DNA of 11,670 bases from contig WQTY01000027.1 in NCBI GenBank assembly GCA_009786045.1, forward strand, positions 1 to 11,670. The letters run 5' to 3'. Of the stretch, positions 1 to 7,878 are shown in pieces (positions within the stretch are counted from its first letter, which is position 1; every line of letters begins with the position of its first letter). The position numbers and the translations under genes were made by a program. The stretch comes from Pseudomonadota bacterium. GTDB lineage: Bacteria > Myxococcota_A > Bradymonadia > UBA4248. Under the pieces are notes generated by a model, which searched no databases, was not told where the DNA came from, and saw nothing but the letters and a program-made list of their open reading frames with translations.

Positions 1-120
1 ACGAAGTACGCTCCCTTCCACGCCTCCTTGCTTCCTGGAATCTGCACCATTTCGACGCCGCGACCCTGCCGTCAGTGATAAGGCGGGTGCGATAGCGGCG
101 CAGGGGGCGTTGCCCCCAAC
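1..120. repeat. Left partial copy of a dispersed intergenic repeat
   Basis: Bases 1-58 match bases 11613-11670 in the same orientation, with one mismatch (G at 37, A at 11649). The part to the right of the match, up to about 117, ends in a GC hairpin (GGGGGC at 103-108, GCCCCC at 112-117). Bases 82-100 are an imperfect inverted match to 11546-11565 at the other end of the window, so they look like one terminus of the element. No convincing reading frame covers the repeat. It lies downstream of the rodA stop codon, so it is also the 3' flank of the wall-synthesis operon. It could be a REP-like or MITE-like intergenic repeat, and I do not recognise the family. Confidence 0.8.
103..117. terminator. 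GC hairpin downstream of rodA, possible transcription end
   Basis: A perfect 6-bp stem (GGGGGC / GCCCCC) with a 3-nt loop lies 23 nt after the rodA stop codon. There is no U-tract on either strand, so it is not a classic intrinsic terminator. It may stabilise the 3' end of the transcript, or simply be part of the repeat element that begins here. Confidence 0.35.
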
Positions 121-139
121 AAATCCAAAAACTTGCCGT

Positions 140-1267
140 TTATGCATTGGGTTTGTAGGTGAATCGCCGCATGGAGACATTCATCAGTATGCCAACGCAA
201 ATCATCATGCTCATCATGCTGGAGCCGCCGTACGAGATGAGCGGCAGGGTGATGCCGACGACTGGTGCCCATCGCACAACCATGGCCGTGTTGACGAGCA
301 CCTGCCAGAAGATGATGGCAGATATGCCAACGGCCAGGAGCATTCCGAACCTGTCCCGGGCTGATTTGGCGATGCGCAGGGACCAGAGGAGGAGTGCAAA
401 GTATAGGAAAAGCAGCCCCGCCACGCCGGCGAAGCCATGTTCTTCGGCCCAGTTCGCCAGTGCGAAGTCATTTTCGGGCTCCGGAACAAAGCCCTTTTGG
501 ACTTGGGTGCTTTGCCCATAACCGCGCCCGGTGAGGCCGCCGGCGCCGACGGCAATGACGGAGTTTTTTACCTGCCAGTCGCTTCCATAGGGATCATCCT
601 CAATTTGAAGAAAGGCCAAAACACGCGTACGCTGATAGTCCTGCATGACAGACCAGGCCAGCGGCGCAAGTGCCACCATGCAGCAGATAAGGATGGCCAG
701 CGACTTTTTCTTCATGCCCTCGAAGAGAATCATGACGGCCGCCACCAGGCCTATGAGAAGCGCTGTGCCGAGATCGGGTTCGAGAAAAATGAGGAACATG
801 GGCAGGGCGACGGCAGCAAAGAGAGGAATCAGGGCACGGATCGTGTAGTTCTGGCTATGCTCACGGGAAGCAAAGAATTTGGCCGTAAAGATGACGACGC
901 CAATCTTCATGAGCTCGGAGGGCTGAAAGTGAAAAAAACCGAATAAGTTCAACCAGCGTCTTGCACCGTTAAAGTCAGTCCCAAAGAACAATACGATGAG
1001 GAGCAGGGCATTGCCTGCCACATAGATGACGGTGGCGAAACGGTCATAGAAACGATAATCGATGGTGGCGCAGGGGACGGCAAAAAAGACGATCCCCAGG
1101 ACGAGCCAGAGAAGCTGTGTATTGTGCAGCGGCTTCGTCAGGATGTTGGCAATGCTTGTTAAATTGAAAATGCCAATGGTGGCAATGCCCAGAACGAGTA
1201 CGAGAAGTACCCAGTCGAAAGACGCTGCAAAGGATTTCAGGGGTTTTGTCGAAAGCAGCAGTTTCAT
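140..1267 (-). CDS. rodA: RodA, SEDS-family peptidoglycan glycosyltransferase
   Basis: RodA is the inner-membrane SEDS polymerase that extends glycan strands from lipid II during side-wall growth, working as a pair with PBP2. The 375-residue product has the family's usual length and about ten hydrophobic segments. Visible signatures are FQPSELMK (114-121), EPDLGTA (163-169) and the large periplasmic loop with FVPEPENDFALA (260-271), whose Asp267 matches the essential SEDS aspartate. The C-terminal block has LPLISYGGSS (341-350). I chose the ATG at 1267 because AGAGGTG lies just upstream. An in-frame ATG at 1312 would add 15 residues of no SEDS character. The gene lies 60 nt after mrdA on the same strand and is presumably co-transcribed with it. 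The related FtsW is less likely because the neighbour is PBP2, not PBP3. Confidence 0.95.
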   Translation of the reverse strand: MKLLLSTKPLKSFAASFDWVLLVLVLGIATIGIFNLTSIANILTKPLHNTQLLWLVLGIVFFAVPCATIDYRFYDRFATVIYVAGNALLLIVLFFGTDFNGARRWLNLFGFFHFQPSELMKIGVVIFTAKFFASREHSQNYTIRALIPLFAAVALPMFLIFLEPDLGTALLIGLVAAVMILFEGMKKKSLAILICCMVALAPLAWSVMQDYQRTRVLAFLQIEDDPYGSDWQVKNSVIAVGAGGLTGRGYGQSTQVQKGFVPEPENDFALANWAEEHGFAGVAGLLFLYFALLLWSLRIAKSARDRFGMLLAVGISAIIFWQVLVNTAMVVRWAPVVGITLPLISYGGSSMMSMMICVGILMNVSMRRFTYKPNA

Positions 1268-1327
1268 GAACACCTCTATGCGTGGGATGCTTTCATCTGC
1301 CGATGGCAGCAAAGCCGGATGAGTATG

Positions 1328-3250
1328 CTATCGGTTCTGGGGTGCGTTAAGAATTTCCCGGAAGTAGCGATCCAGAACCTCCATGGCAACGGGCGCGGCG
1401 TTGGCGGAGCCGGATCCGCCATGCTCCAGAAATACTGTGATGGCAATTTTTGGGTCGTCAATGGGTGCAAAAGCAGAAAACCAGGCATGATCGCGGAATT
1501 TGAATTCGACCGCCGAGCTTGAGACACGTTTGGAGATGACTTGTGCGGTGCCTGTTTTTCCTGCAACATTGAGGTTGGGCAGGCGATAGTCATAGGCGGT
1601 GCCCATCTCGAAGTTGAGCACCATGTCGAGGCCAGATTTGATGACTCTGAGCGTTTCTGGTTTAAAGGGGAGCTTTGAGCGAATGCGCTTTGGGTAGGTG
1701 AATATCGTATTGCCCTCGGCGGTCTCAATACGGTCGACAATTTGCGGGTAGTAGAGGGTTCCCCCATTGGCGAGGGCAGCATATACCAGCGTCATTTGAA
1801 GCGGCGTCGTTTTGACGTCACCCTGCCCGATCGCTGTGGACAGGGTGAACCCGCCCTGGAAACCTTCTTTTGAGCGTCTGCTGTGCCATTCTCGCGTTGG
1901 AACGACACCGGCAGATTCGTTGTTGAGCCCGATTCCGGTGCGCTCTCCCAGCCCAAAGAACCTGGCGTACTCTGCGAGCCTGTCTATGCCCAGCTTTTCG
2001 CCGGTCTTATAGAAGTAAACATCGCAGCTGGCGGCGATGGATTCGGAAATGGTGACAGCGCCATGGCCGGAGTGTTTCCAGCAATGGAACCGGCGCCTTT
2101 GTTTGCCATACTCATAGTACCCGGGGCAATTGAGGGTATCCTGCGGTGTCATCAGATCTTCTTCGAGTACAGCTGCCGCTGTCACAACTTTGTAGATGGA
2201 TCCCGGAAAGTAAGACAACAGTGCCTTATCAAGCATGGGTTTGTAGGGGTTGTTGTCGGCCCGGAGGTGCTCATCACGGCTCAGGCGCCCGGACCAGCTG
2301 TTTGGATTAAAGGTCGGCGTCGATGCTATGGCGAGGATGCGGCCGCTGGACGGATCGACGGCGACGATGGCCCCCGTCTCATAGTTTCGAAGCGCATGTC
2401 TGAGAATGCGCTGCAAATCCATGTCGACGGTCAGAATGACATTCTTTCCGGAAATGGGTGCGACGTCTTTCCAGTCACGCATCAGAGCAAGCGATTCCGA
2501 ATCCGTCTGTGGCATACCCTGAGCATTCACGATACCTGCTGACAGCCCGTTCGCCCCTCGCAGCATAGCCTCAAAGGTTCGCTCAATCCCCATCCTTCCC
2601 ATCGAATCGCCGAGGCGATAGCCATACATGTTGAGTTTGCGCAGCTCATCATCGTTGATCTGGTTGACATAACCGATGAGATGGGCAGCAAGCTCGTTGA
2701 AGGGGTAATAACGGCTGCTCGTGGCAACCACCTCAACGCCATGCAGTGTCAGGGCATTCGTTTCAACGAGCGCCAACTGGTCACGCGTAATGCCTTTCCT
2801 GACGGGCAAAGGCACGAACCGTTCTGCCGGTTTGACGGCATCGACAGTTCGAATGAGCCTTTCGGTATCGGCCTCTGGCAGTGCCAGGTAGGCAGCCAGC
2901 TGTTGTATTCTCTGATGGCGTGCCTCCAGAGGTTCGCCCGGAATGTTGAAAAATGCGGGCGTCAATGTCACGTCATACGATGGACGATTCGTAGCCACAG
3001 GCCGCATGTGAATATCGAATATCTGCCCGCGCTCTGCAGGCACGACACGCCGTTTGATGAAGTTGTTATAGGCCAGCTGGCCATAGTGTTCACCCTGAAA
3101 GATCTGCAAAAACCAGAACCTGGACAGAAGGAGCAGAAAGGCTATCAACATCAGGACGATCAACGTGCGAAAGGATGGGGCATAGTCTTTGGGCTCCAGC
3201 CTCCCGCCTTCCGATGTCGTTGTTGTCTGAGTTCTGTTTCGAAGTAGCAT
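1328..3250 (-). CDS. mrdA: Penicillin-binding protein 2, class B transpeptidase
   Basis: This is the monofunctional D,D-transpeptidase of the elongation complex. It cross-links the glycan made by RodA and is anchored in the inner membrane with its body in the periplasm. The 640-residue product has one N-terminal membrane helix (about 28-50), a dimerisation/pedestal region that starts with the RGQIFD motif (74-79), and a C-terminal transpeptidase domain. Catalytic motifs are S351-I-Y-K354, S408-C-D410 (the SxD form usual in PBP2) and K565-T-G567. Between the first two motifs lie Cys375, Cys390, His396 and Cys409, which could form a metal site. The ATG shares one base with the preceding stop (TGATG), with GGAA as a weak ribosome site, so translation is probably coupled. 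The C-terminus carries no extra domain. Function is inferred from family membership and from pairing with rodA. Confidence 0.96.
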   Translation of the reverse strand: MLLRNRTQTTTTSEGGRLEPKDYAPSFRTLIVLMLIAFLLLLSRFWFLQIFQGEHYGQLAYNNFIKRRVVPAERGQIFDIHMRPVATNRPSYDVTLTPAFFNIPGEPLEARHQRIQQLAAYLALPEADTERLIRTVDAVKPAERFVPLPVRKGITRDQLALVETNALTLHGVEVVATSSRYYPFNELAAHLIGYVNQINDDELRKLNMYGYRLGDSMGRMGIERTFEAMLRGANGLSAGIVNAQGMPQTDSESLALMRDWKDVAPISGKNVILTVDMDLQRILRHALRNYETGAIVAVDPSSGRILAIASTPTFNPNSWSGRLSRDEHLRADNNPYKPMLDKALLSYFPGSIYKVVTAAAVLEEDLMTPQDTLNCPGYYEYGKQRRRFHCWKHSGHGAVTISESIAASCDVYFYKTGEKLGIDRLAEYARFFGLGERTGIGLNNESAGVVPTREWHSRRSKEGFQGGFTLSTAIGQGDVKTTPLQMTLVYAALANGGTLYYPQIVDRIETAEGNTIFTYPKRIRSKLPFKPETLRVIKSGLDMVLNFEMGTAYDYRLPNLNVAGKTGTAQVISKRVSSSAVEFKFRDHAWFSAFAPIDDPKIAITVFLEHGGSGSANAAPVAMEVLDRYFREILNAPQNR

Positions 3251-3780
3251 CAGAGTTCCGCTGCCATGACTTGAACGACGAAACTCACCGTATGCGTCTC
3301 GTCGGGCGAGAGATGGCTGACCACCGAAACCTGCCAGGATCCGGCTTTCGTAAAGGTGTGGGCAAACGAAAATGCACTGGAGGAGGGGGTACTGGTCTCA
3401 ACGAAATCGGGCGCAGATTTCCTACTGCCCACAGCGCGCACCGAAAAGACAGCTTTGATCGGAACGGGCGCTTTCTGAGATTTATCATCACAGCGGCGCT
3501 GAATCCGCATTCGAAACGACACGCTCTCGCCTGCGCGTATTTCGGTGCGCCCTGCCTCAAGTTTGTAACTATCTACGCAAACGCGGCGCGCATCATCATG
3601 CCAATATAAATCGACAACGCGTTCTGGCTTCTTTTCCGCAAGTTTTGCTGTGATCGTGCGAGGAGGAGCACCGAGTACAGCCGGCACCGCTTCCTGTGCC
3701 TGTGCAGAGATGCTCGCCAAAGCACAGATTCCAAAGAGATGCAGGGCTAAGATTTTTTCAGATAATAGAGTATTGCGCAT
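3250..3780 (-). CDS. Small secreted protein of unknown function, probable beta-sandwich
   Basis: I do not recognise this 176-residue protein. It begins with a positively charged N-terminus and a hydrophobic segment (about 10-25) ending in SAQAQEA, which is a good signal peptidase I site near residues 27-29, so the mature protein should be periplasmic. The rest has alternating hydrophobic strands, for example ESVSFRMRIQRRC (85-97) and GSWQVSVVSHLS (148-159), and a late VSFVVQV strand, as in immunoglobulin-like or YtkA/FixH-like beta-sandwiches. Cys68 and Cys97 could form a disulfide. The gene overlaps the upstream membrane-protein gene by 34 nt and its stop overlaps the PBP2 start by one base, so all three are very likely one operon. 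No strong ribosome site precedes the ATG, which fits translational coupling. A role in the PBP2/RodA complex is my inference from context only. Confidence 0.8.
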   Translation of the reverse strand: MRNTLLSEKILALHLFGICALASISAQAQEAVPAVLGAPPRTITAKLAEKKPERVVDLYWHDDARRVCVDSYKLEAGRTEIRAGESVSFRMRIQRRCDDKSQKAPVPIKAVFSVRAVGSRKSAPDFVETSTPSSSAFSFAHTFTKAGSWQVSVVSHLSPDETHTVSFVVQVMAAEL

Positions 3781-5036
3781 ATCAAGTTACCGACAGCCGC
3801 CAAACCAATGATTTGACAATGCGGCGTCCAGCTTCCGATTGGCGCCATCAGCATCAACACAAGCAGGACAATGAATATTGTCACAAACGCAAGCATCATC
3901 AGCATTTTGCCGTACTTCTTGCTATGGTGCCATGATGTGAAATCGAAGCCAGCCGCCGCCAGAGCGCCAATAAAGAGCAACAGATTTGCAGGCTGACCCA
4001 CGAAATGCTCATGGGCATGTCCCTCGTCTGCATAGGGTATGAACAGCCAGGCTATGGCGATCAATCCCGATGCAATGGCCAAAATATTGGCACCGTGCTG
4101 CAGCATGGCCCCAGTGGTTTTCGTCTCAAGGTCTGGTACGGATGTAAACTGTGCATCGACATCTGCCGTTTCGGCAGCAGCCTGCACCACCATCGAACCA
4201 GCCGCAGGTTCGGTCTGGGAAACCGTGCTGTCTTTGCCGTGAGATGCCTCCTCCCCTCCCAGGGCATGCAGTACCTTGACTTCCTGAACCAGGGGAATGT
4301 CAAAATCCCATCCATCCTCGTCGTCTGCGTCATGGGCACCCGTAGCAAAGTCGGCGCCAAAAAGCTTTGCCCCGAGATCAATAAACTCTTCATCGACCAG
4401 CGAGGAGGGCTTAGGCGCCACTCCGGGCAAACCAAAAAATGGGTCATCTACGGGTTGGGACGCCGGTTCGTGCCCCTTCTTAGCCACAATCGACGCTTCT
4501 TCTCTGTGCTTTGCTGCCGCATCGAACTTGATCTCGCGCGGCGCGGGCACTGCCACGTGATTGACCTTGACGGCGTTCAGATTTTGCGGTGTTGCCGCCT
4601 GACTGCGGCTGTCGGCCTGAACCGGCATCTTGCGCCTGTCGGCATCAAACGAGACACCCGGCATGCCGGCAATCGTCGTCGAAGCATACCCGCGCACATT
4701 ATCGTCTTCGTCATTATCCCAGCTGCGTCGGCCGCCAAGCGACACCGGCCCAAGCCCTATCATCGTGTGATTCGGGGAGGCATCATAGCTGCGCCCAAAG
4801 CCCCCGCGAACGGCACCATCCTCAACCGGTCCCAGGTTTTCGGCACTTCCGGGCCGGCCAAACGACGTCGCATTCCCACGCGAAACCTCATCGGCTTCCT
4901 CTCGGCGCGCCCCAAAACCCATCCGCGTTGATGAAGCCTCAACCCCAGAATTCGTCTCCCCAAAGATCGTACGACAATGCACGCAACGGCGTTCCCCAAC
5001 GGGAATCGCTTTCTTACATTTTGGACACTTCCTCAT
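3747..5036 (-). CDS. Zinc-ribbon protein with disordered linker and four membrane helices
   Basis: The predicted product has 429 residues and an unusual layout. An N-terminal zinc ribbon has Cys4, Cys7, Cys18 and Cys21 (CPKC and CVHC). A long polar, acidic, probably disordered linker follows (about 25-305), then four hydrophobic helices (about 311-334, 347-367, 376-400 and 406-426) and a short lysine-rich tail. A histidine cluster, GHAHEHF (339-345), lies between helices 1 and 2. The linker has two similar ten-residue motifs, TMIGLGPVSL (91-100) and TIAGMPGVSF (121-130). I chose the ATG at 5036 because AGGATGAGGT precedes it and it places the zinc ribbon at the very N-terminus. An in-frame ATG at 5078 would add 14 residues. 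Zinc-ribbon and linker proteins are common in deltaproteobacterial lineages, but I know of no function for this architecture. Position directly upstream of the secreted protein and PBP2 suggests an envelope role. Confidence 0.85.
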   Translation of the reverse strand: MRKCPKCKKAIPVGERRCVHCRTIFGETNSGVEASSTRMGFGARREEADEVSRGNATSFGRPGSAENLGPVEDGAVRGGFGRSYDASPNHTMIGLGPVSLGGRRSWDNDEDDNVRGYASTTIAGMPGVSFDADRRKMPVQADSRSQAATPQNLNAVKVNHVAVPAPREIKFDAAAKHREEASIVAKKGHEPASQPVDDPFFGLPGVAPKPSSLVDEEFIDLGAKLFGADFATGAHDADDEDGWDFDIPLVQEVKVLHALGGEEASHGKDSTVSQTEPAAGSMVVQAAAETADVDAQFTSVPDLETKTTGAMLQHGANILAIASGLIAIAWLFIPYADEGHAHEHFVGQPANLLLFIGALAAAGFDFTSWHHSKKYGKMLMMLAFVTIFIVLLVLMLMAPIGSWTPHCQIIGLAAVGNLICAILYYLKKS

Positions 5037-5081
5037 CTCTACCTCATCCTGCGATGCTGCCCCCAAAAACACTGGCAAGGA

Positions 5082-5110
5082 ACCCTATCATGTTGATACG
5101 CAAATCTCAA
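5082..5110 (-). promoter_or_regulatory. Candidate internal promoter ahead of the zinc-ribbon/PBP2/RodA genes
   Basis: The 123-nt gap between the trmJ-like stop and the zinc-ribbon membrane gene holds TTGAGA (5105-5110), a 17-nt spacer, and TAGGGT (5082-5087) on the minus strand. The -35 box is good but the -10 box matches the consensus at only three positions. If real, it would let the envelope genes be transcribed separately from ftsZ. Confidence 0.3.
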
Positions 5111-5159
5111 CACCCCCTGCACGCTCAAACTGCTCCCAGGCAACGTCAGTCTCCCAGCC

Positions 5160-6005
5160 TCATGAATCCGTGTACTCTTCGAAGACGCGGGGCGGACATT
5201 GGCGGCTGGGCTCAATGCCGCGGGCTATCAGCTTTGCATAGTTTGAAACCTCTGCGCAGATGCCCATCAGAAGATTGATCTCGTCCTCGTGAAGCTGTGC
5301 ACGAAAGACGATATTCTGGAGGCGATGCATGGCGGCGTTGGGCGAGTCAGACTTGAAGTAGCCTATCTCGGCAAGCATCCTGGCGGTTTGTCCAAGCAGG
5401 CGCCGGCATCTGTCCTGCGTTGCCGGCAAGGAACCGGGGGCATGGTTGGAAACAGCCACAAGCCCCTCTCCTGCCCCAGCTTCTGACGCCCCCGGCCGGG
5501 CCTGCCGAAACAGGCCGTGTACAGCCAGCAACACCGCCTGCGACAAATTCAGACTGGCATAATCACCGGTCTGAATATAAACTCGGTGCGTACAATATGA
5601 CAGCTCATCGTTCGTCAGCCCCGTCTGTTCCCGCCCAAACACAAGTGCAATCTCACCGCCGCTGAAAAGCACTCCCAAACCACGGCGTGATGCTTCTTCC
5701 AGCTCAAGCTGCGACCATGTCTGTGTGCGCGCACGAGCACTAAAGCCGTACGATTCGTGCACTCCCTGCAAAGCCTCGCCAAGGCTGCCAACGACCTGCA
5801 TCGTCTCAAGCATATCCTGCGTGCGGTGGGCAGAAATCTGAGTACGCTCAAAGTCCATCTCGGCAGGATTGACCAGCGAGAGTCGGCAAACTCCCATATT
5901 CTTCATCGCGCGCATGACATTACCAACATTGATGGGATTCTGCGGCTCAACCAATACGACGCGAACCCCATCAAGTGACACAGCCTTTGCCTTGCTCTCC
6001 ATCAT
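5160..6005 (-). CDS. trmJ: TrmJ-like tRNA 2'-O-methyltransferase (SPOUT family)
   Basis: The 281-residue protein belongs to the SpoU/TrmH branch of knotted SPOUT methyltransferases. The three family motifs are clear: NPINVGNVMRAMKNMG (23-38), LVFGREQTGLTNDEL (121-135) and YASLNLSQAVLLAVHGLF (149-166). The order and wording fit TrmJ, which methylates the ribose at position 32 of tRNAs using S-adenosylmethionine, better than RlmB or TrmH. The C-terminal helical segment (about 195-262) is also typical of TrmJ. The start has two consecutive ATG codons (6005 and 6002), with AAGGCGGT upstream, and I used the first. The gene follows ftsZ by 32 nt on the same strand, so co-transcription is likely. 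The exact tRNA target cannot be read from sequence. Confidence 0.9.
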   Translation of the reverse strand: MMESKAKAVSLDGVRVVLVEPQNPINVGNVMRAMKNMGVCRLSLVNPAEMDFERTQISAHRTQDMLETMQVVGSLGEALQGVHESYGFSARARTQTWSQLELEEASRRGLGVLFSGGEIALVFGREQTGLTNDELSYCTHRVYIQTGDYASLNLSQAVLLAVHGLFRQARPGASEAGAGEGLVAVSNHAPGSLPATQDRCRRLLGQTARMLAEIGYFKSDSPNAAMHRLQNIVFRAQLHEDEINLLMGICAEVSNYAKLIARGIEPSRQCPPRVFEEYTDS

Positions 6006-6037
6006 ACCGCCTTCGGTCGAACAAAAACCAGCGAAGC

Positions 6038-7522
6038 CTAATCCATAAAGTACTTCTTGGACGGGTTTCGACGCAAAAACGCCGGCGTATCCAGGCTGTC
6101 TTCATCAAGCGGATAATCAAGCGATGCCGGACGAATCACTGCGCCTGTCTCGGCCGAGGAACGTGCCACCGCCGAGGTACGGATGGTGTCACGAGGCTGC
6201 ACATCGTCCATCATCATGAACGCCTGTGTACCCGCACCCCCTCCTGCCATCGCAGATTTCGACACCGGCGCATAGGAAGCCGACGGGCGCGGCATGGATG
6301 GCGGCGCAAACATATTATCTGACTGCGCATCCAGCGCCTGCATCTTCTGAGCGATATCCGCCACGGGCTGTCCAGAGGCATAACCCTGATCAGGATGAAA
6401 TTGAAGCATCCCCTGGGCAACTGTTTGTCCCCTGGACATCGACGATGCTGCCACAGCTGCGTGAGGTGAGGATGTGTACGACTGCCCATAGCCACTGCGG
6501 CCGTACTGACCAAAGCCTGACTGACCTGCCTGACGCATCTGCGAAACACCCACATCCTGTGCATCGCAATGATCAAAACCCGTCGCGATGATCGTAATCT
6601 TGATGTCGTCCGCCTCGTCGTCCGAAAACACATGCCCCCAAATGATCAGCGCATCATCGGCCGTGGCATCCTCAATGAGCGTCGCAGCTTCGCTGATCTC
6701 AATGAGCGTCGCCGTGCGCGGCGCCGTAATGTTAAGCAGTACGCTCGTCGCACCCTCCAGCGAAATATCGTCCAAAAGCGGCGAACTGATTGCCGCCTCG
6801 GCCGCCTCTGTCGCACGATTGGGCCCAGACCCAACGCCCGTTCCCATCAAAGCCAGCCCCTTGCAGCTCATCACTGTGCGCACATCCGCAAAATCCGTAT
6901 TCACCAGACCAGGACGCGTAATGAGCTCACTGATCGAACGCACGGCATTGAGAAGCACACCATCCGCCTGACGAAATGCCTCCATCAGCGGTACCTGATC
7001 ACCCACCGTCTGAAGAAGACGCTCATTCGGAATCGTGATCAGCGTATCGACATTGTTTCTGAGAATCTCCAGGCCTTCCTCAGCATAACGGCGACGGCGC
7101 TTCCCCTCAAATTTAAAGGGCTTCGTCACAACACCCACCGTCAAAGCCCCAAGTTCCCGCGCGATGGCCGCAATCACAGGCGCAGCCCCTGTCCCCGTGC
7201 CGCCCCCCATGCCCGCCGTCACAAACACCATATGCGCACCCTTGAGCTGCTCCTGAATCAGGGCTGCCGATTCCGTCGCCGACTCTCGCCCCACCTGAGG
7301 ATTCGAACCTGCCCCAAGACCAGACGTACGAGACTCGCCAATCTGAATCTTGATATCTGTCAAACTGTTCGACAAAGCCTGCGTATCCGTATTGGCCACA
7401 ATGAACTGAACCCCCTCAAGCCCAGCCTCAATCATTGTGTTCACTGCGTTGCCACCAGCTCCGCCAACCCCGATCACTTTTATACACGCGCCGCGATTGT
7501 GGTCATCGTCAAACATCATCAT
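6038..7522 (-). CDS. ftsZ: FtsZ cell-division tubulin
   Basis: FtsZ is the cytoplasmic GTPase that polymerises into the division ring. The 494-residue product has the N-terminal GVGGAGGNAVN nucleotide-binding loop (18-28), the tubulin signature GMGGGTGTG (104-112) and the T7 synergy loop NTDFADV (208-214) with Asp210 and Asp213. A C-terminal linker of about 155 residues leads to the conserved tail peptide DTPAFLRRNPSKKYFMD (478-494), which normally binds FtsA, ZipA or other partners. Three consecutive ATG codons (7522, 7519, 7516) follow GGAGGG, and the best-spaced start is 7522. An in-frame ATG at 7576 has no comparable site. Early in the linker, GQSGFGQYGRSGYGQSY (333-349) is a low-complexity Gly/Gln/Tyr patch. 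No ftsQ, ftsA or mur genes flank it, so this ftsZ lies outside the usual division and cell-wall cluster. It heads the run of envelope genes. Confidence 0.98.
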   Translation of the reverse strand: MMMFDDDHNRGACIKVIGVGGAGGNAVNTMIEAGLEGVQFIVANTDTQALSNSLTDIKIQIGESRTSGLGAGSNPQVGRESATESAALIQEQLKGAHMVFVTAGMGGGTGTGAAPVIAAIARELGALTVGVVTKPFKFEGKRRRRYAEEGLEILRNNVDTLITIPNERLLQTVGDQVPLMEAFRQADGVLLNAVRSISELITRPGLVNTDFADVRTVMSCKGLALMGTGVGSGPNRATEAAEAAISSPLLDDISLEGATSVLLNITAPRTATLIEISEAATLIEDATADDALIIWGHVFSDDEADDIKITIIATGFDHCDAQDVGVSQMRQAGQSGFGQYGRSGYGQSYTSSPHAAVAASSMSRGQTVAQGMLQFHPDQGYASGQPVADIAQKMQALDAQSDNMFAPPSMPRPSASYAPVSKSAMAGGGAGTQAFMMMDDVQPRDTIRTSAVARSSAETGAVIRPASLDYPLDEDSLDTPAFLRRNPSKKYFMD

Positions 7523-7806
7523 CCTAAACCCTCCAGCTTCAAGGGTTTGACCACGCGCGAATCCATACAGCAGCAAGCATGACGGAAAATTGCCATACCA
7601 CTACCTGCATCCCCTCGCATTCCCCGCCATTGGACGCCGCAACTACAACGCCGGGAATACCGTAGACAAACCATGCATCCTTACAATCCAGTATCATCCA
7701 TAATCTGGGGTCTACGTACGAAAACCGACACCACAGCATCGCTTCTCGCCACTCAGCCACCGCACACCGTGAGTCGGACTAAGTACAAGTTTTATTTCCG
7801 ACACGC

Positions 7807-7834
7807 AAGAAAAAAACCTCTCAACTTTTTTCTT
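7807..7834. repeat. AT-rich inverted repeat
   Basis: AAGAAAAAA (7807-7815) and TTTTTTCTT (7826-7834) are perfect complements around a 10-nt loop. On the minus strand the T-run comes after the GC hairpins that follow the MFS gene, so this could contribute to termination. The stem itself is weak. Confidence 0.5.
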
Positions 7835-7853
7835 CTTTTCCCTGTGGCCCTGC

Positions 7854-7869
7854 TATTGGCAGGCCAATA
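7854..7869. repeat. Short perfect inverted repeat
   Basis: TATTGGC and GCCAATA pair over 7 bp with a 2-nt centre. It could be an operator half-site pair or part of the processing region after the MFS gene. Confidence 0.5.
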
Positions 7870-7878
7870 CGCAAGGCC

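Noticed and set aside
1268..1312. Longer RodA start at 1312
   Set aside because: The ATG at 1267 has a strong ribosome site, and the extra 15 residues do not look like RodA.
6569..7582. 337-codon plus-strand frame opposite ftsZ
   Set aside because: It is antisense to a certain gene, rich in Arg and His, has no domain signature, and is best explained as a shadow of ftsZ codon use.
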